Source of the DNA: Pengzhenrongella sp031582905
Lineage (GTDB): Bacteria; Actinomycetota; Actinomycetes; Actinomycetales; Cellulomonadaceae
Direction: 5' to 3'
Assembly: GCF_031582905.1 (NCBI RefSeq)
Contig: NZ_CP133990.1
Span: 2,170,001-2,234,000, forward strand
DNA: 64,000 nt
Part shown: piece by piece, positions 44,341-52,484 of the stretch
How the letters are laid out: every line of letters begins with the position of its first letter
Numbering within the stretch: the stretch's first letter is position 1
The notes under the pieces: model-generated
The model's database searches: none
Seen by the model: only the letters and a program-made list of their open reading frames with translations
What the model was told of the DNA's origin: nothing
Translations under genes and position numbers: made by a program

Positions 44341-45524
44341 CGCGTCGGCTGCCCCGCGTGCTCGGCGTGCGCGCGCCGGGCGACGTCGACGAGCTCGCGG
44401 TCACGCTCGAACTTCGCGCGGTGCTTGGGCTCCATCGCCTGCAGCCGCTGCTCCTCGGTCACGAAGCGCTCGAAGGTGCGCTCGCGCTCCGCCGGAGTCG
44501 TCCCGTCGGCCGGGTCGAGGTAGTCCGAGGCGAGGTGCCGGACGCGGGTCGCGGTCGCCTGCGCCTTGCCCGCCGGGCTCAACAGAGACGCGACGACCGT
44601 CACGAGCAGGACGCCGAGGATCACCGACAGCGACTGGTTGGTCGTGACCTCGTACACGCTCACGTGCTCGCCGTCGTTGATGAACGGGAGGGTGTTCTCG
44701 TGCAGCGCGTGCAGGATCAGCTTGACGCCGATGAAGGCCAGGATCGCCGCGAGGCCGTACGACAGGTAGATGAGCCGGTCCAGCAGCCCGTCGATGAGGA
44801 AGTACAGCTGGCGCAGACCGAGCAGCGAGAACGCCGTCGCGGTGAACACGATGAACACGTTCTGCGTGAGCCCGAAGATGGCCGGGATCGAGTCCAGCGC
44901 GAAGAGCAGGTCCGTGCCGCCGATGGCGACCATGACCAGCAGCATGGGCGTCATCGCCCGACGACCGTCGTGCACCGTGAACAGCTTGTCGCCGTCGTAG
45001 TAGTCGGTCGTGTGGAACAGCCTGCGGGCGATGCGGATGATGAAGTTGTCCGCCGAGTGGCTGTCCTCGCCCTCGGGCTTGAGCAGGTTGCCCGCGGTGA
45101 TGAGCAGGATGAGGCCGAAGAAGTAGAACACCCAGGCGAACGAGTTGATGAGCGCGGCGCCGAGGAAGATGAAGCCGGTCCGGGCGATGAGCGAGAACAC
45201 GATGCCGAACAGCAGCACCTTCTGCTGGTCCTCGCGCGGCACCTTGAAGCTGCTCATGATGATGAGGAAGACGAACAGGTTGTCGACCGACAGCGCCTTC
45301 TCGGTGATGTAGCCCGCGAAGTACTCGGTGCCCATGTCGTTCCCGCCGAACAGCCACACCCCGACACCGAAGAGCACGGCGATGCCGATGTAGAGCGCGG
45401 ACCAGATCGACGCCTCACGCAGGGTCGGCGTGTGGGCCTTGCGGACGTGGAAGACGAAGTCGAACAGCAGCAGGCCGACGATGCCCGCGACCGTTCCGAT
45501 CCACACCCCGGTGGGTACGTCCAC
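44337..45524 (-). CDS. TerC family integral membrane protein
   Basis: An intact 395-residue polytopic protein of the TerC/Alx family, which is implicated in Mn2+ export and tellurium resistance. Motifs are GVGVWLFGGNDMGTEYFAGY, ITEKALSVDNLFVFLIIMSS (Asp-Asn metal-type site), MLLVMVAIGGTDLLFALDSI, PAIFGLTQNVFIVFTATAFS and LRQLYFLIDGLLDRLIYLSY. A charged tail (from about residue 350) is cytoplasmic. The GTG at 45524 (VDVPTGVWIGTVAG) is chosen because GGAG lies about 9 bases before it; the open frame continues upstream as shadow. The 341 bases before it hold no gene but contain repeated stem sequences. Confidence 0.92.
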   Translation of the reverse strand: MDVPTGVWIGTVAGIVGLLLFDFVFHVRKAHTPTLREASIWSALYIGIAVLFGVGVWLFGGNDMGTEYFAGYITEKALSVDNLFVFLIIMSSFKVPREDQQKVLLFGIVFSLIARTGFIFLGAALINSFAWVFYFFGLILLITAGNLLKPEGEDSHSADNFIIRIARRLFHTTDYYDGDKLFTVHDGRRAMTPMLLVMVAIGGTDLLFALDSIPAIFGLTQNVFIVFTATAFSLLGLRQLYFLIDGLLDRLIYLSYGLAAILAFIGVKLILHALHENTLPFINDGEHVSVYEVTTNQSLSVILGVLLVTVVASLLSPAGKAQATATRVRHLASDYLDPADGTTPAERERTFERFVTEEQRLQAMEPKHRAKFERDRELVDVARRAHAEHAGQPTR

Positions 45525-45865
45525 TGACAGCTCCGTTTCGCGTGAGCGGGTGGCGCGGCCGGTCGGCCGGGTCCCCGGTGAGGGTCGGCCGGCGTCTGCC
45601 GGCCGGGCCGACGACGTCGTGCCGTGGTGCCCCGAGGCGCAAGAGTAACGACGGTCCCGGCTGCCGCGCGCCCGGTGGGTCCCCGTGCCCGCCCGCGCTC
45701 CCCAGCCCCCGCCTCGGCACGCGCCCGGCGTGCTGAGCGCCACGTCCCCGCGCCGCGCGGCGAGCTTGCGAAGGTGGGTCGCCGCTGGGAGCGTGACCCC
45801 AGAGGTCATCGGGCCGCCGCCCTGAGCGCCCGGACCAGCCGATCACCGCACGCGGAGGAACCACC
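45525..45865. other. 341-base gap: terC leader region with alternative hairpins
   Basis: No convincing ORF. It lies between the divergent TerC and small membrane protein genes and so must hold promoters for both. Copies of GGTCGGCCGG at 45561 and 45583 can each pair with the single complement at about 45600-45612. Confidence 0.55.
45561..45612 (-). promoter_or_regulatory. Possible alternative-hairpin leader of terC
   Basis: On the minus strand the RNA reads GTCGGCCCGGCCGG, then two copies of CCGGCCGACC. The first segment could pair with either copy, giving two exclusive stems. This is the layout of an attenuator or riboswitch. TerC genes are often under the yybP-ykoY manganese riboswitch, but I do not see its conserved loops. 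Confidence 0.25.
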
Positions 45866-46081
45866 ATGGCGAACCACCAGGACGACGAGCTGCAGGACGT
45901 GCCGCCGGGCAAGGCCGGCAGCGCCGCGCTGTACGTCGTCTGCCTCGTCGTCTTCCTCGCCGGCTTCTACGCGATGGCGCTGGGCTTCGAGACCGGGTCG
46001 CCGTGGCTGTTCACCGGTGGTCTGCTCGCCTCGAGCGCCTCGTTCTTCGTCCCGCTGCAGATGCTGGCCCGACCGAGCTGA
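45866..46081 (+). CDS. Small membrane protein (71 aa)
   Basis: An intact 71-residue protein with a hydrophilic head (MANHQDDELQDVPPGKAGSA) and two membrane helices: about 21-39 (LYVVCLVVFLAGFYAMALG) and 45-66 (PWLFTGGLLASSASFFVPLQ). CGGAGGA precedes ATG 45866. No family is known to me. It may be co-transcribed with the esterase remnant downstream. Confidence 0.75.
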   Translation: MANHQDDELQDVPPGKAGSAALYVVCLVVFLAGFYAMALGFETGSPWLFTGGLLASSASFFVPLQMLARPS

Positions 46082-46117
46082 CCGGCTCAGCCGGCGAGAC
46101 CACCCACCGGTGCCGCG

Positions 46118-46590
46118 ATGACCGACGACGACGTCGTGCGTCTCGCCCTCCCGCTCGACGGTCCGGGCGACCTCGACCCGCTGCTGCGGCGGGTCGGTGA
46201 CGCTCGGGTCGTGCTGCTCGGCGAGGCCTCGCACGGGACGCACGAGTTCTTCGCGTGGCGCGCCGCCGTCACCCGCCGGCTGATCACCGAACGCGGCTTC
46301 TCCTTCGTCGCCGTCGAGGGCGACTGGCCCGACTGCCACGCCGTGCACCGCTCGGCGACCGCCGCACCTGGCGGCTCCTGGACCACGACGCGCGCCGCGC
46401 CGATGGGAACGGGCCGGCGCGGGCCTGCGTCCGGGAGCTCCACACGCACGTCGGCGGCTCCCGCTGGACCGACGTGGACGGCGCGGGGATGGTCAACGTC
46501 GGCCGGCTCGTGCGCGAGCGCCACACGCTGGAGCCCGTCGCCGACAACCCACCGCACGGCGAGCTGGAGACCTGGCCCGCTGGCCAGTAG
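46118..46590 (+). pseudogene. Erythromycin-esterase-family remnant
   Basis: The first 75 codons match the N-terminus of the erythromycin esterase (Ere) family: DARVVLLGEASHGTHEFFAW (catalytic-type His), RLITERGFSFVAVEGDWPDC. Then the frame breaks, and a short C-terminal stretch in another frame has ELHTHVGGSRWTDVDGAGMV then NVGRLVRERHTLEPV, which match the middle of such proteins. The region between, normally about 200 residues, is missing, and the reading ends early at 46590. Unlike the other broken genes this cannot be fixed with one base, so I call a decayed gene. The ATG at 46118 lies 36 bases after the small membrane protein. Confidence 0.7.
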
Positions 46591-46652
46591 GACGCACACC
46601 CGGTCGGTGCCGCACCGGCACGATCGTCCACGACGAGCACCCGGAGGTCCCG

Positions 46653-47078
46653 ATGCCCAAGACGACAGGGGACGGCACGCCCCGCGACGAGGAGCTGCCC
46701 AGCACGCTCCAGCGCTCGGGCGACAAGGCCCAGCGGACGTTCGCCAAGGCGCACGACTCCGCGGCCGACGAGTACGGCGACGAGGAGCGCGCCCACCGGG
46801 TCGCCTACTCCGCGCTCAAGCACACGCACGAGAAGGTCGGCGACCACTGGGAGCCCAAGGACAGCCCCGGGCCGTCCGACGCCCGCGCCGAGGGCGGCCG
46901 GGACACCCCCGCGCCGACGGCCGGCGGGGTGGACGCGAACGCGTCGAAGGAGCACCTGTACGACGTCGCCCAGCGGCTCGACATCTCCGGCCGGTCGTCG
47001 ATGACCAAGGACGAGCTCGTCGAGGCCATCGGCAAAGAGAACGACCGGCGCACGCGCCAGGCCCGCGACGCCGGGTGA
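46653..47078 (+). CDS. ChaB-domain protein with SAP/Rho-N-like C-terminus
   Basis: An intact 141-residue protein. The ChaB domain spans residues about 12-70: ELPSTLQRSGDKAQRTFAKA, HDSAADEYGDEERAHRVAYS, ALKHTHEKVGDHWEPK. Residues about 100-135 resemble a SAP or Rho-N DNA/RNA-binding helix pair (ASKEHLYDVAQRLDISGRSS, MTKDELVEAIGKENDRRTRQ). ChaB was named for the E. coli cation transport region, but its role is unclear; with this C-terminal domain a nucleic-acid-related stress role is likely. GGAGG precedes ATG 46653. Confidence 0.85.
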   Translation: MPKTTGDGTPRDEELPSTLQRSGDKAQRTFAKAHDSAADEYGDEERAHRVAYSALKHTHEKVGDHWEPKDSPGPSDARAEGGRDTPAPTAGGVDANASKEHLYDVAQRLDISGRSSMTKDELVEAIGKENDRRTRQARDAG

Positions 47079-47228
47079 GGCCCGCGCCGCTCGGTGAGGC
47101 CCGTGCCGGCGGCTCGCCGGGTGTCGCCGCGGGCACGGGCACGGCCCCTCCTCTCGCGCGGCGGGCCCGGCGGGAGCAGCATGTCCCGCAGCCCGCAGCG
47201 TGGGCGCACCCGTTCAGGCCGCCGGCGC

Positions 47229-47233
47229 GGAGG
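47229..47233 (+). promoter_or_regulatory. Ribosome binding site that fixes the symporter start
   Basis: GGAGG ends two bases before ATG 47236 but eight bases before ATG 47242. The second ATG therefore has the right spacing and is chosen as start. Confidence 0.6.
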
Positions 47234-47241
47234 ACATGACC

Positions 47242-48711
47242 ATGGGCTTCATCCAGCAGTACCTCATCGACCCGGTGTCGAACTTCCTGTGGACCTACGT
47301 GCTGGTGTACGTGCTCCTGGGCGTGGGCCTGTACTTCGGCGTCCGTACGCGGTTCGCGCAGGTGCGCCACTTCGCGCGGATGATCCGGCAGATCGGCTCG
47401 TCCCGCGGCGGCTCCGAGGGCGGCATCTCGTCGTTCCAGGCGTTCTGCGTCGGCCTGGCGTCCCGGGTCGGCACCGGCAACATCGCGGGCGTGGCGATCG
47501 CGCTGACCCTCGGCGGCCCGGGGGCCATCTTCTGGATGTGGATCGTGGCCCTGGTCGGGATGGCCACCGCGCTCATCGAGGCGACGCTCGCGCAGATCTT
47601 CAAGCGCCCCGCGGCTGACGGCAGCTTCCGCGGCGGGCCGGCCTTCTACATCGAGCAGGGGCTCGGCTCCCGACGCGGCGGCATCGTGTTCGCGGTCCTG
47701 CTCATCTTCACGTTCGGCATCGCGTTCAACATGGTGCAGGCCAACACGATCGCGGACGTGCTCTCGTCGGGCCACGGGGTCGGGGCCGGCTGGACGGCGC
47801 TGGTGCTCATGGCGTTGACCGCGCCGGTCGTGTTCGGCGGCGTCCGCCGGATCGCGCGGGTCGCGGAGTTCGTGCTCCCGATCATGGCGCTCCTCTACAT
47901 CGGGCTCGCGTTCGTGATCATCGCGTTGAACGCCGGTCAGATCGGCACCGTCGTGGGGCAGATCGTCACCTCGGCCTTCGGCGTCGGGGAGGCGGCCGCG
48001 GGGCTCACCGGCGGGCTCGCGGCCGCGCTGCTCAACGGCGCCAAGCGCGGCCTGTTCTCGAACGAGGCCGGCATGGGGAGCGCCCCGAACGCCGCCGCCA
48101 CCGCGACGACGAGCCACCCGGTCAAGCAGGGCCTCATCCAGTCCCTCGGCGTCTTCGTCGACACGATCATCGTGTGCTCGGCGACGGCCTTCATCATCCT
48201 GTTCGCCGGCCCGGAGGTGTACGTGCCGGGCGAGACCTCGGAGGCCTCGGGCGCCGCGCTGACGCAGACCGCCGTCGCGCACGAGCTCGGGTCGGGGACC
48301 ACCTGGCTGATGACGGTCCTGGTCTTCGTCTTCGCGTTCTCCTCGGTGCTGGGCAACTACTCCTACGCCGAGGTCAACATGACCTTCCTGCGTGCCCGGC
48401 CCGCGGCGCTGCTGGCGTTCCGGACGCTCGTCGTCCTCGTCGTGGGCGCGGGCAGCGTGCTCGAGCTGGTCGCGGTCTGGGCGCTGGCCGACGTCGCGAT
48501 GGGGTTCATGGCGCTGGTCAACCTCGTGGCGCTCGTGCTGCTCGGGCGGTGGGCGCTGGGTGCCCTGCGCGACTTCGAGGAGCAGAGCCGCGCCGGCGTC
48601 GACCCGGTGTTCCGCACGGTGGGCAACCGTCACCTGCCCCGCGAGCTGCCCGACAGCGTGTGGGTGGGTGACCACAGCGTCACCCCGACGCCCTCCCCGA
48701 CGACGCCCTGA
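47242..48711 (+). CDS. Alanine/glycine:cation symporter (AGCS) family protein
   Basis: An intact 489-residue Na+ (or H+)-coupled amino-acid transporter. The family signature is GGISSFQAFCVGLASRVGTG then NIAGVAIALTLGGPGAIFWM (residues about 63-105). Further hallmarks are RGGPAFYIEQGLGSRRGGIV, KRGLFSNEAGMGSAPNAAAT, LIQSLGVFVDTIIVCSATAF and VFAFSSVLGNYSYAEVNMTF. About 11 membrane helices. Substrate is alanine, glycine or a related small amino acid. The start MGFIQQYLIDPVSNFL is set by the ribosome site. It converges with the UbiA gene, four bases apart. Confidence 0.93.
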   Translation: MGFIQQYLIDPVSNFLWTYVLVYVLLGVGLYFGVRTRFAQVRHFARMIRQIGSSRGGSEGGISSFQAFCVGLASRVGTGNIAGVAIALTLGGPGAIFWMWIVALVGMATALIEATLAQIFKRPAADGSFRGGPAFYIEQGLGSRRGGIVFAVLLIFTFGIAFNMVQANTIADVLSSGHGVGAGWTALVLMALTAPVVFGGVRRIARVAEFVLPIMALLYIGLAFVIIALNAGQIGTVVGQIVTSAFGVGEAAAGLTGGLAAALLNGAKRGLFSNEAGMGSAPNAAATATTSHPVKQGLIQSLGVFVDTIIVCSATAFIILFAGPEVYVPGETSEASGAALTQTAVAHELGSGTTWLMTVLVFVFAFSSVLGNYSYAEVNMTFLRARPAALLAFRTLVVLVVGAGSVLELVAVWALADVAMGFMALVNLVALVLLGRWALGALRDFEEQSRAGVDPVFRTVGNRHLPRELPDSVWVGDHSVTPTPSPTTP

Positions 48712-48715
48712 CGCC

Positions 48716-49552
48716 TCAGACCAGCGCGCCCGCGGCGGCCACGAGCAGGACGACGTCCACCGCGGCGACCCCGATCGCCGCGGTGAAGGGCACCCGGCTG
48801 CTGGTCCGGCGCGCCGCGACGGTGACCGCGGCGAGCGCCAGGCCGGTCGCCGCGGCGCCGCCGGCCCACGCCAGCGGCGTCGGCGGGCCGGGCGGGCCGG
48901 TGACCACCAGGACGGTGGCCGCGACCAGCACGACCGGGGCCACCAGGCTCGTGCCGGTCCGCCCGAGCCGGTGCGGCAGCCCGCGCACGCCGGTGGCGGC
49001 GTCGTCCTCCAGGTCGGGGAGCACGTTCGCGAGGTGCGCGCCCACACCCAGCAGGGCGGCGGCCGCGATCGCCCAGCCGGGCGGGACCACGGGGTCGGGC
49101 AGCGCGAGCGTCACCACGCACGCGAGGAGCCCGAACGACACCGCGTAGGGCAGCCACGACCACACGGTGCTCTTGAGGCGCGCGTTGTAGGCCCATGCGA
49201 CGGCGACCGCGGCGACGTGCGTCACCCCGGCCCGCGGCCCCAGCGCGAACGACAGCACGACGCACAGGACCGCGGCGACGGCTGCGGCGTGCCCGACGAC
49301 GGCTGCCGACACCGCGCCGGCGACGACGGGCTTGTCCGTGCGCCCGACCGCGACGTCCCGGGCCGCGTCGATCCAGTCGTTGGACCAGCCCACCGACAGC
49401 TGCCCGGCGAGCACCGCCGCCCCGACGCCGACGGTGCGCACCGGGCCCGCGCCGACGCCGGCCGCGAGCGCCGTCGCGAAGAGCGTGACGGCCACGGCGG
49501 GCGCCGGGTGGCACGAGGACGCGAGCGCCCGAGCCGTCCGCAGCACCGTCAC
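48716..49552 (-). CDS. UbiA-family prenyltransferase (SCO3242-like)
   Basis: An intact 278-residue membrane prenyltransferase. The first Asp-rich motif is SVGWSNDWIDAARDVAVGRT (residues about 53-72, NDxxDxxRD). The second is VLPDLEDDAATGVRGLPHRL (about 180-199). They bind the Mg2+-diphosphate of a polyprenyl donor. About eight helices. The size and motifs match the SCO3242/EboC-like group of actinobacteria. It is divergent from the type III polyketide synthase gene (170 bases apart), so it could prenylate the phenolic product; this is inference. The acceptor is unknown. Confidence 0.87.
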   Translation of the reverse strand: MTVLRTARALASSCHPAPAVAVTLFATALAAGVGAGPVRTVGVGAAVLAGQLSVGWSNDWIDAARDVAVGRTDKPVVAGAVSAAVVGHAAAVAAVLCVVLSFALGPRAGVTHVAAVAVAWAYNARLKSTVWSWLPYAVSFGLLACVVTLALPDPVVPPGWAIAAAALLGVGAHLANVLPDLEDDAATGVRGLPHRLGRTGTSLVAPVVLVAATVLVVTGPPGPPTPLAWAGGAAATGLALAAVTVAARRTSSRVPFTAAIGVAAVDVVLLVAAAGALV

Positions 49553-49722
49553 GCTCGACCTCCGCCGTCCCTGCCGTCCTGCCGTCCCCGCCGTGCGCCG
49601 GGTCGGTCCCGCGAGCCCTACGGTCGGGCCGCCAGGTCCGGCGCCGGCGGCCCTCGCCGCGAGGACCGTAGCCGACGGCCCGCCCGCCGGTGCGGCGCCG
49701 ACCGCCGTGGCACGATGCCGGG

Positions 49723-50802
49723 ATGTCGCGCATCGCAGCGGTCGCCCCCGCTCTGCCCCCGTACGCGTACACCCAGGAGGAGATCACCGCCGAGCTCGGT
49801 CCGGTGGTGACCCCCGACCCTGGGTCGCCGCGCCGCGCCGTCATGGAGCGGGTGCACGCCAACAGCGGGGTCAGCACGCGGCACCTCGCGGTCCCGCTCG
49901 AGCGCTACCGCACCCTGACGTCGTTCGACCAGACCAACGACCTGTTCATCTCGGTCGGCCTGGACCTCGCCGAGGCCGCGGTGCGGGACGGCCTGAAGAC
50001 CGCCGGCCTCGTCCCGGAGGACGTCGACCACATCCTGTTCACCTCCGTGACCGGCGTCTCCGCCCCGTCCCTGGACGCGCTGCTCGTCGGACGGCTCGGG
50101 ATGCGCCCGGACGTGCGCCGCGTCCCGGTGTTCGGGCTGGGGTGCGTCGCGGGTGCCGCCGGGATCGCCCGCGTGCACGACTACCTCGTGGGCCACCCGG
50201 ACGACGTCGCCGTCCTGCTCTCGGTCGAGCTGTGCTCGCTGACCCTGCAGCACGGGGACGACTCCATGGCCAACCTCGTCTCGAGCGGGCTGTTCGGCGA
50301 CGGCGCGGCCGCCGTCGTCATGCTCGGCGACGCGCGCGCCGCCACGCTCGGGGCGACCGGACCGGACGTCGTCGGCACCCTCAGCCGCCTCTACCCCGAC
50401 ACCGAGGACCTCCTCGGGTGGGACGTGGGCGGCAGCGGGTTCCGGATCGTGCTCTCCGCCAGCCTGGCCGACGTGGTCGAGCGCAACCTCGGCGACGACG
50501 TCGCGGGGCTCCTCGACACGCACGGCCTGACCCTGGCCGACGTCGGCACCTGGGTCGCGCACACCGGCGGCCCCCGCGTGCTCGAGGCCGTCGCACGCAC
50601 CCTCGAGCTCGACCGCAGCGCGCTCGAGCTGAGCTGGCGCTCGCTGGACCGCGTGGGCAACCTCTCCTCCGCGGCGGTCCTGCACGTGCTCGCCGACACC
50701 CTCGAGGCCGGCACGGCGCCACCGGGGGACGTCGGCGTGCTGTTCGCGATGGGGCCCGGCATCTGCGCCGAGCTCGTGCTGCTGCGCTGGCCGGAGGACT
50801 GA
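49723..50802 (+). CDS. Type III polyketide synthase (SrsA-like)
   Basis: An intact 359-residue chalcone-synthase-like enzyme that extends fatty acyl starters with malonyl units to give alkylresorcinols or alkylpyrones. The catalytic triad is visible: Cys141 in PVFGLGCVAGAAG, His280 in GTWVAHTGGPRVL and Asn313 in DRVGNLSSAAVLH. Other motifs are SSGLFGDGAAAVVM and FAMGPGICAELVLLRW at the C-terminus. ATG 49723 gives MSRIAAVAPALPPYAYTQEE as in related enzymes. The next gene starts four bases after the stop. The downstream methyltransferase and hydroxylase genes point to methylated, hydroxylated phenolic lipids. Confidence 0.93.
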   Translation: MSRIAAVAPALPPYAYTQEEITAELGPVVTPDPGSPRRAVMERVHANSGVSTRHLAVPLERYRTLTSFDQTNDLFISVGLDLAEAAVRDGLKTAGLVPEDVDHILFTSVTGVSAPSLDALLVGRLGMRPDVRRVPVFGLGCVAGAAGIARVHDYLVGHPDDVAVLLSVELCSLTLQHGDDSMANLVSSGLFGDGAAAVVMLGDARAATLGATGPDVVGTLSRLYPDTEDLLGWDVGGSGFRIVLSASLADVVERNLGDDVAGLLDTHGLTLADVGTWVAHTGGPRVLEAVARTLELDRSALELSWRSLDRVGNLSSAAVLHVLADTLEAGTAPPGDVGVLFAMGPGICAELVLLRWPED

Positions 50803-50805
50803 CCC

Positions 50806-51335
50806 GTGCTGCTGCTCTTCGACATCGTCATCGCGCTCGTCGCGCTCGAGCGCCTCGCCGAGCTCGTGGTCGCCACCCGCAACGCCCGGTGGGCGTTCGA
50901 CCGGGGCGGGGTCGAGCTCGGCCGACGCCACTACCCGCCGATGGTCCTGCTGCACACCGCGCTGCTGGTCGCGTGCGTGGTCGAGGCGCACGCGGCCGAC
51001 CGCCCCTTCATCCCGTGGCTGGGGTGGACGGCGCTCGCGCTCGCGGTGGGCAGCCAGGCGCTGCGGTGGTGGTGCATCACGACCCTCGGGCCGCAGTGGA
51101 ACACCCGGGTCATCGTCGTGCCGGGCGCGCCGCTGGTGTCCCGCGGCCCGTACCGGTGGCTGAGCCACCCCAACTACGTCGCGGTCGTCGTCGAGGGCTT
51201 CGCCCTGCCGCTCATCCACACCTCGTGGGTGACCGCCCTGGTGTTCACCGTGCTCAACGCCGTGCTCCTGTTCGGCTTCCGCATCCCCACCGAGGTGCGG
51301 GCGCTCGAGACGCTGGCCGGCGGCCCCGGCCGTGA
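50806..51335 (+). CDS. Isoprenylcysteine-methyltransferase-like protein (SrsB-like), one frame join at the end
   Basis: An integral-membrane methyltransferase of about 176 residues. Helices include LLLFDIVIALVALERLAELV, PPMVLLHTALLVACVVEAHA and WLGWTALALAVGSQALRWWC. The ICMT core follows: TLGPQWNTRVIVVPGAPLVS, RGPYRWLSHPNYVAVVVEGF, which bind S-adenosylmethionine and substrate. In Streptomyces SrsB, a related protein, methylates alkylresorcinols. The frame runs past its end into the next gene; one lost base in the GGCCGGCGGCCCC run at about 51316-51328 would give a TGA at 51333-51335 that overlaps the hydroxylase GTG as GTGA. The GTG start has CCGGAGGA upstream. Confidence 0.87.
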
Positions 51336-52363
51336 CCACGGCGGCGTACGACACGGACGTGCTCGTCGTCGGCGGCGGGCCGGTGGGTCTCGCCGCCGCG
51401 ATCGAGGCGCGACTGGCCGGGTACGACGTCGTCGTGGTGGAGCCCCGGCAGGTCCCGGTCGACAAGGCGTGCGGCGAGGGCCTCATGCCGGGCGCCGTCC
51501 GCGCGCTCGAGCGCCTCGGGGTGCGCCCGGACGGGCACCCGCTGGCGGGCATCCGCTACCTCGACCCGACCCGGCGCGTGACCCACGTGTTCCGCGGGCG
51601 CGCGGGGCTCGGGGTGCGGCGGACCACCCTGCACGCCGCGCTCGCGGAGCGCGCCGGCGACCTCGGGATCGAGCGCCGCGACGCCCGGGTGACGACCCTC
51701 GAGCAGGACGCCGACGCGGTGACCGCGGCCGGCGTCCGGGCCCGGTGGCTGCTCGGGTGCGACGGCCTGCACTCCACGGTGCGCCGGCTCGCGCGGCTCG
51801 AGGCACCGGCCCGCGGGCCGCGCCGGTACGGCACCCGCCGGCACTTCCGCGTCGAGCCGTGGGCCGACGTCGTGGAGGTGCACTGGGGCGACCGTGCCGA
51901 GGCGTACGTGACTCCGGTCGCCGCCCACCTGGTCGGCGTCGCACTGCTCGGCCCGCCCCGGACCGACTTCACCAGCACGCTCGCCGCCTTCCCCGCGCTC
52001 GCGGCGCGCCTCGCCGGCGCCGAGCCCGACGGGCCGGTGCGGGGCGCCGGGCCGCTGCTGCAGCGCACCTCCCGGCGCACCCGCGGCCGCGTCCGGCTGG
52101 TCGGTGACGCCTCCGGCTACGTCGACGCCCTCACCGGCGAGGGCCTGCGGGTCGGCTTCGCCCAGGCCGCGGCCGCCGTCGCCACGCTGCGCGACGACCC
52201 CGACCGCTACGAGCGGGCGTGGTCCGCGTCGACCCGTGACTACCGCTACCTGACCAGCGGGCTGGTGACCGCCGCGACGTCGCCCGCCCGGCGCGGGATC
52301 GTCCCGCTCGCCACGCGGGTGCCGGCGCTGTTCGGGACGATCGTGGAACGGCTCGCTACGTGA
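51332..52363 (+). CDS. FAD-dependent monooxygenase (SrsC-like)
   Basis: An intact 343-residue flavoprotein hydroxylase. The FAD site is DVLVVGGGPVGLAAAIEARL (residues about 9-28). The second motif is ARWLLGCDGLHSTVRRLARL (DG motif), and the third GRVRLVGDASGYVDALTGEG (GD motif). PVDKACGEGLMPGAVRALER is typical of the geranylgeranyl-reductase/phenol-hydroxylase group. In the S. griseus srs operon the third gene is such a hydroxylase, which oxidises the phenolic lipid towards quinones. It uses GTG 51332 and overlaps the methyltransferase stop. Its own stop is directly followed by the 47-bp repeat. Confidence 0.9.
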   Translation: MTTAAYDTDVLVVGGGPVGLAAAIEARLAGYDVVVVEPRQVPVDKACGEGLMPGAVRALERLGVRPDGHPLAGIRYLDPTRRVTHVFRGRAGLGVRRTTLHAALAERAGDLGIERRDARVTTLEQDADAVTAAGVRARWLLGCDGLHSTVRRLARLEAPARGPRRYGTRRHFRVEPWADVVEVHWGDRAEAYVTPVAAHLVGVALLGPPRTDFTSTLAAFPALAARLAGAEPDGPVRGAGPLLQRTSRRTRGRVRLVGDASGYVDALTGEGLRVGFAQAAAAVATLRDDPDRYERAWSASTRDYRYLTSGLVTAATSPARRGIVPLATRVPALFGTIVERLAT

Positions 52364-52468
52364 GCCGGGGAGGCGCTCCGAGCGCAGCGAGGAGGGCACC
52401 CCGGCGAACCACAGGCACAGGGCCGGGGAGGCGCTCCGAGCGCAGCGAGGAGGGCACCCTGGCGAACC
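52364..52468. repeat. Two 47-bp direct repeats
   Basis: A 47-bp unit beginning GCCGGGGAGGCGCTCCGAGC and ending in GGCGAACC occurs at 52364-52410 and 52422-52468, with one mismatch (C or T before GGCGAACC) and 11 bases between. The unit contains GCGCTCCGAGCGC, a palindromic core, and GAGGAGGG. It lies just after the FAD-monooxygenase stop and covers the 5' end of the next gene. Confidence 0.9.
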
Positions 52469-52484
52469 GACAACGCCCACGCCC

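Noticed and set aside
45525..45860. yybP-ykoY manganese riboswitch upstream of terC
   Set aside because: The conserved GGGGAGUA-type and distal loop sequences are not present in the order required; only generic GC stems were found.
46118..47078. Reading the esterase remnant as a normal gene with one lost base
   Set aside because: One added base does not restore the missing 200-residue middle of the domain, so true loss is more likely.
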